The notes beneath the pieces are model-generated. The model was not told where the DNA came from. It saw only the letters and a list, made by a program, of their open reading frames with translations, and made no database searches. From Desulfobacterales bacterium (GTDB lineage: Bacteria; Desulfobacterota; Desulfobacteria; Desulfobacterales; C00003060): a stretch of 18,310 nucleotides of DNA. The stretch lies in the NCBI GenBank assembly GCA_030616425.1, contig JAUWXJ010000022.1:1-18310 (forward strand), read 5' to 3'. Of this stretch, positions 1-6,743 are shown in pieces. Within the stretch, counting starts at the first letter, position 1; each line of letters begins with the position of its first letter. A program made the position numbers and the translations under genes.

Positions 1-1923
1 CCCCTTTTCATACCGGCCGCACAGGCTACCGTAATATGAGTTGAGTTCGCCCTCTATGAGGATCTTATGGACCCGGCAAAGGTTCGGACATTTCTGGCAC
101 TCAAAGGTTTTGAGCTCGTACGGGCGATTCTTTAAATGAAATCCTGCAAAACGGGTGGACTCGGGCGCGCGATCCCTGGTCGCCAATGCCGCACCCATGG
201 CGCCCGTAACATTGTGATGCTCAAAGGTAGTTAACCGCTTGCCCAAGATGTTCTCAAAAGCAGCCGCCACACTCTGGTTGGCAGCCACACCCCCCTGGAA
301 TACGATGTGTTTGCCGATCTTCTTAGTGCCAACCACTTTCTCCAAATAGTTGTGGGCAATGGCGTAGGAGAGCCCTGCCGTCAGGTCATTCAGGCTATAG
401 CCCGCCTGTTGGTGATGGATAAGATCCGATTCCATGAATACCGTACAGCGTGCGCCAAGGTCGGCTGGTGTCTTAGAAGAAAAGGCGAGATCACTGAACT
501 CCTCCTGTATCGGGATCTTCAGGTGGACGGCCTGCTCCTCCAGAAAGGAGCCAGTGCCCGCTGCACAAACCTTATTCATCTCAAAGTCAACAACTCGCCC
601 CTGTTCACACCTAATGTACTTGGAGTCCTGACCTCCAATCTCAATGACCGTATCCACATCTGGGTCGAGATGGAGCGCTGCCCGGGCCTGAGCAGTGATC
701 TCATTGATCACCACATCTGCCCCCACAAAATCGCCAATAAAATAGCGCCCGCTGCCTGTCACGCCCACACCGCCAACATGAACTCCGGGACCAATGCGCC
801 TTGCCATCTCCTCAAGCCCATGGCGTATGGTCTCGACCGGTTCTCCACGTGTGTACCAGTACTGCTTGGCCACAAGGCTGCCGTGCGCATCGATGAGCAC
901 GAGGTTCGTGCTCACCGCACCCACATCTACTCCCAGGAACACCTCGAGCTGATCTCCTAGCTCGATCCCATAATAATGATCCACGGTTTTCTGGTCGGCT
1001 TCTGGAGAAATCAAGGATTTCAGATGAGCCACGCGCTTACGATCTTCTTCTCTTTTCAGCGCCTCTCTGACACTTTGAATGAGACGGCTAATCATCAGAG
1101 CCTGGTCAGCGCCCTGCATGCTGGCTATTAAGGCTGAGCCGAGAGCGCCCATGATCAGGAAATGCTCTGGAATGATCAGCCCCCCTGGGTCAAGGTCTAG
1201 GAGGTCCTCAAAGGCCTTGACCACGCCAGGGTTGGCAGCCACGCCGCCCTGGAACACAATCGGTTCGGGAAAGGACTTCCCCTTCCCAAGGTTGGTCATA
1301 AAATTTCGGGTTAGCGCATAGCAGAGCCCTGCAACGATGTCTGCCTTTGGGGTTCCCTCCTGCTGAAGATGGACCATATCGCTCTTGGCAAAAACACTGC
1401 ATCGGCCGGAAATCCTGGCTGGATGACTTGAGCGGAGGGCGAGAGTACCGAAATCCTCAATGTTGATGCCGAGTCGATGTGCCTGCAGGTCCAGGAACGA
1501 CCCTGTGCCGGCCGCACAAACGTCATTTAGAACATGCTCTACGACAATCGGCTCCCCGGTTTGCTCGTCCCGATCCAGAAAGATCAGCTTAGAGTCCTGT
1601 CCGCCGATTTCGATGATTGTTCGAGCAGTCGGGTAAAAATAACAGGTAGCCCTGGCCTGGGTCACTATCTCATTGACATCTGGCACCCCGAGGATATGTC
1701 CCACCAGCTTACGACCGCTCCCTGTGGAGATGATCCCGTCAAGGCTCTTAAACTCTTTGCGCAGGCCCTCAAGGGACTCCCGGAGGATGATCAGTGGGCG
1801 GCCATCTATGCGCTGGTATATGGCAGCCTGAATGTCTCGCGCTTCATCGATGATGACGATGTTCAGACTGACCGAACCAAGATCGATCCCCATATATAAT
1901 TTTCTACCAGACATATCCGACAT
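1..1923 (-). CDS. Tandem acyl-CoA dehydratase activase (BadF/BadG/BcrA/BcrD family), C-terminus cut by window edge
   Basis: The reading frame is open from the left edge to a stop at 1945-1947; 641 residues are visible and the C-terminus is missing. There are two successive ASKHA-type ATPase domains. The first (about residues 11-290) begins MGIDLGSVS and has GGQDSK, CAAGTGSFL with Cys136, and Cys175 in CSVFAKSD. The second (about 328-580) begins LGVDVGAVSTN and repeats GGQDSK, CAAGTGSFL with Cys453, and Cys493 in CTVFMESD. A four-Cys segment follows (Cys609, 612, 616, 635). In this family the two Cys of each domain hold a [4Fe-4S] cluster shared across a homodimer, and ATP hydrolysis drives electron transfer to a 2-hydroxyacyl-CoA dehydratase or benzoyl-CoA reductase. 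No partner enzyme lies in the window, so the substrate is unknown. Possible starts are ATG at 1923, 1914 or 1893; none has a strong ribosome-binding site. Confidence 0.9.
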   Translation of the reverse strand, partial: MSDMSGRKLYMGIDLGSVSLNIVIIDEARDIQAAIYQRIDGRPLIILRESLEGLRKEFKSLDGIISTGSGRKLVGHILGVPDVNEIVTQARATCYFYPTARTIIEIGGQDSKLIFLDRDEQTGEPIVVEHVLNDVCAAGTGSFLDLQAHRLGINIEDFGTLALRSSHPARISGRCSVFAKSDMVHLQQEGTPKADIVAGLCYALTRNFMTNLGKGKSFPEPIVFQGGVAANPGVVKAFEDLLDLDPGGLIIPEHFLIMGALGSALIASMQGADQALMISRLIQSVREALKREEDRKRVAHLKSLISPEADQKTVDHYYGIELGDQLEVFLGVDVGAVSTNLVLIDAHGSLVAKQYWYTRGEPVETIRHGLEEMARRIGPGVHVGGVGVTGSGRYFIGDFVGADVVINEITAQARAALHLDPDVDTVIEIGGQDSKYIRCEQGRVVDFEMNKVCAAGTGSFLEEQAVHLKIPIQEEFSDLAFSSKTPADLGARCTVFMESDLIHHQQAGYSLNDLTAGLSYAIAHNYLEKVVGTKKIGKHIVFQGGVAANQSVAAAFENILGKRLTTFEHHNVTGAMGAALATRDRAPESTRFAGFHLKNRPYELKTFECQKCPNLCRVHKILIEGELNSYYGSLCGRYEKG

Positions 1924-2209
1924 AATTGTCCGACCAAAATATCTCTATAGCTCTACGACATATTGGAATAGCAACGTTTTGTTGAGGGGCTTAGATATTC
2001 CATCCCTTCGTGGAGTATTGGAGAGGTGGAGTGTTGTAGACCTGCTTGTATCCGTTACTCCATTTCGCTAATCATAAAGAGCAGAAAGTCTTAATTTAAC
2101 ATGCCATTGTTGCTTTTACAAGCCTGAAAGCCTTTGACAACTTTGCTACTAACTGGTAAGTACACAAAAAATATATCAAAAATGATTATCAAGAACAAGG
2201 GGGCTCATT
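1924..2209. other. Divergent intergenic region between activase and selenoprotein
   Basis: AT-rich gap between the minus-strand activase and the plus-strand selenoprotein gene, so it should carry promoters for both. Apart from the TTGACA noted at 2134 I see no convincing gene, RNA or terminator in it. Confidence 0.5.
2134..2162 (+). promoter_or_regulatory. Possible promoter of the selenoprotein gene
   Basis: A perfect TTGACA (2134-2139) lies 71 bases before the ATG at 2210. At 17-bp spacing the -10 would be TAAGTA (2157-2162), a poor match to TATAAT. Only the -35 is convincing. Confidence 0.25.
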
Positions 2210-2437
2210 ATGTCAGAAGAGGTTCTCATATTTGGAAAAGACACCTGACCGTACACCACAGCAGCCCGGGAGGCCTATGCCAAGGCAGGCAAGCAAGTCA
2301 AGTATCTGAATGTTGTGCGAGATCCACAACAACTCGATGTCATGCTTAAGCACTCAAAGGGCACCCGCAAGGTCCCCGTCATCGTGGAAGGAGGAGCGGT
2401 TACGATAGGCCACAAGGGAAAGACATGAGGTGTTTAG
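2210..2437 (+). CDS. Glutaredoxin-like selenoprotein with two Sec (UGA) codons, Uxx-star type
   Basis: If TGA at 2246-2248 and 2426-2428 are read as selenocysteine, the frame gives a 75-residue thioredoxin-fold protein ending at TAG 2435-2437. Sec13 is the first residue of the redox motif UPYT, matching CPYC of glutaredoxins. KVPVIV (54-59) holds the expected cis-Pro56, and GGAVTIGHKG (61-70) resembles the glutaredoxin GG-containing C-terminal segment. Sec73 is followed by Gly-Val-stop, the layout that names the Uxx-star glutaredoxin-like (seleno)proteins. AAGGGGG at 2197-2203 is a strong ribosome-binding site six bases before the ATG. Each TGA is followed by a SECIS-like hairpin. The second motif position is Thr, so Sec73 may act as resolving residue for Sec13 (inference). 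A twice-broken pseudogene is the alternative, but both stops are TGA, both fall at functional positions and the rest of the frame is intact. The redox partner is unknown. Confidence 0.85.
2261..2280 (+). promoter_or_regulatory. Candidate bacterial SECIS hairpin for Sec13
   Basis: GCA-GCC (2261-2266) pairs with GGC (2272-2274) and TGC (2278-2280), with loop CGGGA and a three-base CTA bulge on the 3' side. The apical loop starts 18 bases after the TGA, has a G at its second position, and the stem has a bulged T. These are features of SelB-binding bacterial SECIS elements such as that of fdhF. The structure was found by eye and not by energy calculation. Confidence 0.6.
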
Positions 2438-2444
2438 GGGAGTA

Positions 2445-2464
2445 GCAGGTCCCGTAGGGACTGC
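2445..2464 (+). promoter_or_regulatory. Candidate bacterial SECIS hairpin for Sec73
   Basis: GTCCC (2449-2453) pairs perfectly with GGGAC (2457-2461) over loop GTA. GCA (2445-2447) pairs with TGC (2462-2464), leaving G2448 bulged. The loop starts 25 bases after the second TGA. The hairpin lies beyond the TAG stop at 2435, as needed when Sec is close to the C-terminus. The basal GCA/TGC clamp is the same as in the first hairpin. There is no T-run, so it is not an obvious terminator. Confidence 0.65.
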
Positions 2465-2506
2465 GAAGATTCTTCAGGTAATATCTGATATTTAAACTGC
2501 TTTTGC

Positions 2507-3490
2507 TTACTGACTAGAGGCGGGGGGCAGGGAAGGGACGTTCGGTTTAGACACGGGTTTGTATTTAACAATTCCTTTATGGATTCCACATAACCATCCG
2601 CTAAACTCAGATTTTGTTCTAATAAGATACCAGGAATAAAGTGGCGTATTATTCGGTCCTTCCTTGAGTATTTGAAATTCTATGTCCTTGTCGAGTTGGC
2701 CGAGAATCTTACCAGGGATGTAAGGATCTTTTCGAACATTCATCCTAGTAGTTAGAACATACCAGTGATCTTCCTTTTTGGGAGGCGACGGCACCTCTAT
2801 ATCAGGAGCTTCTTTGTCTGGGTACAGTTTTTTCAAGAGAATGTCCGCAATTTCCTTTGAGCAGGGAAGGATCTTTTCATAGGCCGTTAAAGCTCCCTCC
2901 CTGTAACCTTCTTTTAGATAGAGAATGCCTGCCTGATAATAATGCTCAGCAGCCAAAGCATGTTTGCCAAGTTCTTTATATACTTTGCCAAGGTTAAAAT
3001 GGGCGGCGGGATCGTTAGGTGTAATCTTTAAAGCTTTTTGGAACATGGGGATTGCTTTATCAAACATTTTTTTCTCTGCGTAAGCAACTCCTAGATTGTG
3101 GTATGCCGTTACATATTTAGAATTCAGATCAATCGCTTTTTTAAATTCCGCAATTGCTTCATCAAGCACCCCTCTCTTATATAGGGAAAATCCGAGGTCA
3201 CTACGTATACAGGCCTCATTGGGGCTTATTGTAACTGCCTTTTTATATGCTTCGATTGCTTCATTCCACATGCCCTTGGTACCATAGACGTAGCCCATAT
3301 TACTATAACTGGCTGCATGGTCAGGATGAAGAGCAATGGTTTCTCTAAAACATTGAATGGCCGTTTCATAGTCTCCTGCTTCAATCGCCTCAATTCCCTT
3401 TTTAAACCACTCCTCGCCACTTTCCTCTGTCCATCCCGAATCTGCAAAAAAGGACAAAAAAACCAGAAGCAATAGAATACGTAGCTTCAA
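2507..3490 (-). CDS. Secreted TPR protein with C-terminal SH3-like domain
   Basis: 327 residues. An N-terminal hydrophobic signal peptide (about 1-21) is followed by five or six tetratricopeptide repeats (about 25-225) with the usual A-x-x-x-x-LG and A-P patterns. After a Pro/Lys linker comes an SH3-like domain (about 242-308; WYVLTTRMNVRKDP, GWLCG). A Pro/Ser tail ends the protein. Such domain sets occur in periplasmic scaffold proteins; SH3-like domains of this kind often bind peptidoglycan. The start is TTG at 3490-3488, overlapping the TGA stop of the bactofilin gene (TTGA) and preceded by GAGG, so translation is probably coupled. It is the last gene of the cell-shape operon; a role as periplasmic adaptor for the peptidoglycan enzymes is inferred from position. 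The exact partner is unknown. Confidence 0.85.
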   Translation of the reverse strand: MKLRILLLLVFLSFFADSGWTEESGEEWFKKGIEAIEAGDYETAIQCFRETIALHPDHAASYSNMGYVYGTKGMWNEAIEAYKKAVTISPNEACIRSDLGFSLYKRGVLDEAIAEFKKAIDLNSKYVTAYHNLGVAYAEKKMFDKAIPMFQKALKITPNDPAAHFNLGKVYKELGKHALAAEHYYQAGILYLKEGYREGALTAYEKILPCSKEIADILLKKLYPDKEAPDIEVPSPPKKEDHWYVLTTRMNVRKDPYIPGKILGQLDKDIEFQILKEGPNNTPLYSWYLIRTKSEFSGWLCGIHKGIVKYKPVSKPNVPSLPPASSQ

Positions 3491-4026
3491 TGTTTCCTCT
3501 TATAGTCTGATGAGGTAATTGTCCGTGAAGAAGGCTTTACATTAGCTGCCACAGATTCGCTGTCTGTTGCCAAGACCTCATCTCTTGATTGAAGCTCCCC
3601 GCAGCTTGCTGCGGGGAATCTTCGACCGTAAGGAAGTTTGCCATTTTCAGATTCGCTTGCTAACCCCGCAGCAAGCTGCGGGGTTAGCGCTCGTTTTTGC
3701 GGTTCAAGGGGTCTAACATGGCCATTTAGTATTCCACCTGCTTCAAGGGTGAGGTTTTTGTAAACAATATTCCCGCAGACGTCACCAGTAGGCAATATCC
3801 TGAGGCTCTCATAGGCCGTGATATTACCTTCAAACTCGCCAGCAATGACTATCTGCTGAACCTTGGCACGGGCGTGGACACGGCTTCCCTCAACGGTGAC
3901 CACTTCATCTCCAATAAGAGTCCCTTCCAGTTCACCGGCTATTATCAACCTTCCCTTTGCATGAACGGTTCCCTCCACCTTCAAATCTTTAGCAATGATG
4001 GAAAGGCCTTTTGATCTATCCCCCAT
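3487..4026 (-). CDS. Bactofilin (polymer-forming cytoskeletal protein) with repeat-derived tail
   Basis: 179 residues. Residues about 8-105 form the bactofilin beta-helix, with repeating turns such as VEGTVHAKGRLIIAGELEG and IVIAGEFEGNI. Bactofilins polymerise without nucleotide and in Helicobacter (CcmA), Campylobacter, Caulobacter and Myxococcus position cell-wall enzymes that set cell shape. The start ATG at 4026 sits inside the end of the upstream M99 gene (11-base overlap, ATGGGGGATAG), pointing to coupled translation; longer in-frame starts would run deep into that gene. The tail after the fold is unusual: residues about 108-146 are encoded by a dispersed 18-nt motif plus two long GC hairpins (3591-3705), so mobile repeat DNA appears to have been accepted in frame. 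No membrane segment is seen. Confidence 0.88.
   Translation of the reverse strand: MGDRSKGLSIIAKDLKVEGTVHAKGRLIIAGELEGTLIGDEVVTVEGSRVHARAKVQQIVIAGEFEGNITAYESLRILPTGDVCGNIVYKNLTLEAGGILNGHVRPLEPQKRALTPQLAAGLASESENGKLPYGRRFPAASCGELQSRDEVLATDSESVAANVKPSSRTITSSDYKRKH
3591..3705 (-). repeat. Composite palindromic repeat inside the bactofilin gene
   Basis: Read on the minus strand, the motif GAACCGCAAAAACGAGCG (3705-3688) is followed by a near-perfect 30-base hairpin at 3688-3659. A second hairpin lies at 3623-3591. Their cores are reverse complements of each other (CCCCGCAGC, two-base loop, GCTGCGGGG). The same 18-base motif occurs in gaps at 12799, 12981 and 18172, showing that this is a dispersed element and not ordinary coding sequence. 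Confidence 0.8.
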
Positions 4027-5833
4027 AAGGTGCACCTTCGTCGAAATCGACACGGATGGAGCCGAGTATAATATGATCTCTTTGAACCACGATTTTGTAT
4101 CCCTCATTCTTATTATCGCCAATCGGGTCTGGTCCAACGCTCCAGGGAGAGCCTGCGCCGTCAGAAAAAAGGCGAACCTTGGTGCCTCTCCACGTCAAAA
4201 AGGCCTGAACGCCGGCATTGGTTGGAACGTTCGTTTTCACGTCAAGGACGTTGATCGCATCTTGTGAGCTAATCGTTATGGAATCACCGGGAAACAGACA
4301 ACGTTTGACGCCATCATTCACCTGCAGGACCACGTAGTCAAATACAGGGTCTGCTATATGAACGATCAATCGCCCCAACTCAGAATCGCCGTGGGTTACA
4401 ATCACCTGGTATTCCTTGCCCATTCCCCGCAGTGAATACCGTTTCCACAGGTCCCGCGCCGTATTTATTACGTACCCCCTATCTTCTCCTGTATTGTTTT
4501 TACGATTCCCTACAAAACCCTTGAAGTTAACAACCACTTCGGAAGAGTCCTCTATGTTAGTGGTCACATCAACCAACTCGAACTTGTCTCCATTTATCAA
4601 TTCTACTCGGTCATTGTTCATAAATAGGTGCTCATTGCCGTTGATCCTTGTCTTGAAACACAGAATTTCTGGCACAGCGGAGACCGTGTGAATCCCTGAC
4701 TTGAGATGGTTGAGAATAATATCCACTGTGCCGCAGCGCTGATAGTCCTTGCGCACCACGACCTGGGTGGGAGTGGTAATTCGAATCGACTTGTGCATAT
4801 CGTTTACGGTTCCATAGCTGAGTATGTCTGCGCTAAACCCCCGCTTATAATTTCCCTCAACATGAGAAATCCTCACCACATCTCCAGGATTGATACGCAG
4901 TGCATGTCCGTTGGGAACAGCAAAGGGAATCTTGTCGTTTACTGCAATCACGACATACTGCATGGCCGGCTGGGCCAGATCCGTGACAGGCGTTTCCGGT
5001 GTGATGGATAGCAGATCCATGAAGGCATTGATGGCAAGGTTGTGATGACGCACCTTCAACTCCATGGGAAGAGATTTACTAGCCTCAATACCAAAGGCTG
5101 GGATACCACATTGATAGAGGGCATAACACGTCGCAGATTTTCGTTGTTCAGGATGGAGTGTCTTAGGATCTCTCGTACGATGATTGTTGAAGCGGAACCG
5201 ATAGTCCGGCTCCTTAATATGGCGATTGACTTGATTCACTACCTGCCGCGCCATGGCCCCTAGATTTAAAGTCTCGCCGGTCTTGGGATTAGTGTAAGTT
5301 TCACAATCGGCAATGATCGATTGTCCGTAGCGTTTGGGGTTTCTCATGTTGCTTTCCCAGCGTTCGGAAAAGAACCCGGACCCTTCGTGGAGATTAATGA
5401 GGCAGTCGGATTGTGAAATTAGCTCTTTGAGTATAGCAACAATCCTTGCTTCGTAATTCATTCCTGAGCTTTCGGCAAATTTCCGGTTCATATCTTCGTT
5501 AATCTGACGACGATTCAGCAGAATAGAATAGAAATTTGCCCTTGGCACCACAATGAGATTCCCTTTGGCTATACCCATATCTGCATACAGGTCTGCCGAC
5601 AGGAATCCCCCGGGTTCGTTCCCCTGGATGCCGCCTATGATAAGCAGGGTCTTGCCCGGCTCCTTGCCATATATCCTGTAAACATGAAGTTCATGATCTG
5701 TCCCCTGAAAGAAGCTATCATGGGTCCGTCTGGCCCACGCCACACTGGGTGCCAAACAAAGGGCAGCCACAAGACAGAACAGGATCTGTGCCCATTTTCT
5801 CACTGAATCTGGCGATCCGAAAAGTTTAAACAT
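4016..5833 (-). CDS. M99-family zinc carboxypeptidase, Csd4/Pgp1-like, cell-shape peptidoglycan hydrolase
   Basis: 605 residues with a signal peptide (about 1-35, ending AWA). The catalytic domain (about 45-280) has GGIQGNEPGG, giving Gln70 and Glu73 as zinc ligands, and NLHEGSGFF with His149. RRQINEDMNR (108-117) looks like a substrate-binding segment, and Glu250 in FGIEASK is the likely general base. A Gln in place of the first His is the hallmark of Csd4-type M99 enzymes, the D,L-carboxypeptidases that trim peptidoglycan tripeptides to dipeptides in Helicobacter and Campylobacter (Pgp1). Three related beta-domains follow (about 293-605), each with a V-x-V-N-D or N-G-[DN]-like start. ATG 5833 is chosen because it begins a signal peptide 10 bases after the previous gene; longer starts would overlap that gene. 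Export to the periplasm is inferred. Confidence 0.88.
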   Translation of the reverse strand: MFKLFGSPDSVRKWAQILFCLVAALCLAPSVAWARRTHDSFFQGTDHELHVYRIYGKEPGKTLLIIGGIQGNEPGGFLSADLYADMGIAKGNLIVVPRANFYSILLNRRQINEDMNRKFAESSGMNYEARIVAILKELISQSDCLINLHEGSGFFSERWESNMRNPKRYGQSIIADCETYTNPKTGETLNLGAMARQVVNQVNRHIKEPDYRFRFNNHRTRDPKTLHPEQRKSATCYALYQCGIPAFGIEASKSLPMELKVRHHNLAINAFMDLLSITPETPVTDLAQPAMQYVVIAVNDKIPFAVPNGHALRINPGDVVRISHVEGNYKRGFSADILSYGTVNDMHKSIRITTPTQVVVRKDYQRCGTVDIILNHLKSGIHTVSAVPEILCFKTRINGNEHLFMNNDRVELINGDKFELVDVTTNIEDSSEVVVNFKGFVGNRKNNTGEDRGYVINTARDLWKRYSLRGMGKEYQVIVTHGDSELGRLIVHIADPVFDYVVLQVNDGVKRCLFPGDSITISSQDAINVLDVKTNVPTNAGVQAFLTWRGTKVRLFSDGAGSPWSVGPDPIGDNKNEGYKIVVQRDHIILGSIRVDFDEGAPYGG

Positions 5834-5843
5834 AGCAGATAGC

Positions 5844-6743
5844 CTACGCGCGCAATATTTTGTCCACGTGATAAACCTGTTCAAGCATGAGGTCGCCGGT
5901 CTCTGAATACACGTAAACAGTAACGGTTTTGAACGGTTCAACTCTCTCCACACCAAGGAAAGCGCCAGAGACAAACTTAAATCGGGCAATGGAAAAATAC
6001 TGCCCATTTTTAAATGGTGTGGGCCTGCCATCCTCAAGAGAGGTCCATGGGGAGACTCTAAAGGGCTCCTGAGATCCCTTTTCAGGTTTGAGAACGACAA
6101 AGGTGTACCCTTTAATCCTCCTGCCATGCGGGTCAATGTTTGTGAGACTGAACTTAAATCTGACTGAATCGCTCTCTGCATCTTGCCAGATTTGGAGCTT
6201 TTTAATCAGAAGGCTCTCTGAAGAAGCCGACTTCTGAGCTTGAGCGGTCTCGGTTACTTGAGCAGGTGATGGCTTGGTAATCGGTTTTACTACCTTTGAG
6301 ACAGCCTCTTTTGTATCTTGAATGGGGGACGCAGGTAATTTTCCCGGTTGAGATATTTGCGCCGGAGTATTTTGGTCAAAGGGAGGTTCATTTTTTTCCT
6401 CACCACGCTTTGTCTCTGCCTCAAGGAGGATCAAGCGCACCAGGGCCAACTCCTTGGCTTTGTTGGCGGCAACAAGGTCTGCTTTTACTTTGTCTAGATC
6501 TTTTCTCAGCTCTTTGTTTTCTGTGCGCATCCCATAATAGGAAAACGTGGCAAACATTACAAAGGCAAAGATTGCAGCGAGGCCGCCCGTGAGGATTACA
6601 ACCAATGTTTTGGTCAGACGAAACGAGACAATATTGCCCAGCGCTCCAACCAAAAGGAGTGTCCAGGACCTGGGTTCTGCGGACTGGGGCCGATGCCTTG
6701 TTATTTTCGAGTCCTGTGCCATGTCTCCCGGTAGATTTTCCAT
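5844..6743 (-). CDS. Membrane-anchored coiled-coil protein of the cell-shape operon
   Basis: 299 residues, family not recognised. It has a basic N-terminus, one strong transmembrane helix (about 45-70), a charged coiled coil (about 72-115; ENKELRKDLDKVKADL), a Pro/Gln/Ala/Lys linker (116-175) and a beta-rich C-terminal domain (about 178-297; KLQIWQDAESDSVRFKFSLTN, then TVYVYSETGDLMLEQVYHV). The likely topology is cytoplasmic N-terminus with the coiled coil and C-terminal domain in the periplasm. It overlaps the end of the Csd6-like gene by 43 bases and lies 10 bases before the M99 gene. An alternative start is ATG 6722, but the purine-rich stretch before it is only about two bases away. A role linking peptidoglycan enzymes to the bactofilin scaffold is suggested only by operon position and architecture. 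Confidence 0.8.
   Translation of the reverse strand: MENLPGDMAQDSKITRHRPQSAEPRSWTLLLVGALGNIVSFRLTKTLVVILTGGLAAIFAFVMFATFSYYGMRTENKELRKDLDKVKADLVAANKAKELALVRLILLEAETKRGEEKNEPPFDQNTPAQISQPGKLPASPIQDTKEAVSKVVKPITKPSPAQVTETAQAQKSASSESLLIKKLQIWQDAESDSVRFKFSLTNIDPHGRRIKGYTFVVLKPEKGSQEPFRVSPWTSLEDGRPTPFKNGQYFSIARFKFVSGAFLGVERVEPFKTVTVYVYSETGDLMLEQVYHVDKILRA

Noticed and set aside
307..960. Long plus-strand open frame at the left end
   Set aside because: It lies antisense to the activase frame, which shows clear ASKHA and Cys motifs on the minus strand; the plus-strand translation resembles nothing.
2134..2349. 71-residue plus-strand frame over the selenoprotein gene
   Set aside because: It is another frame of the same DNA; the Sec-containing frame has the ribosome-binding site, glutaredoxin motifs and hairpins, and this one has none.
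4027..4137. Longer start for the bactofilin
   Set aside because: The extra 37 residues are out-of-frame M99 coding sequence; ATG 4026 fits the translational overlap.
5834..6181. 116-residue N-terminal extension of the M99 protein
   Set aside because: It would overlap the coiled-coil gene by over 300 bases and bury the signal peptide that begins at ATG 5833.
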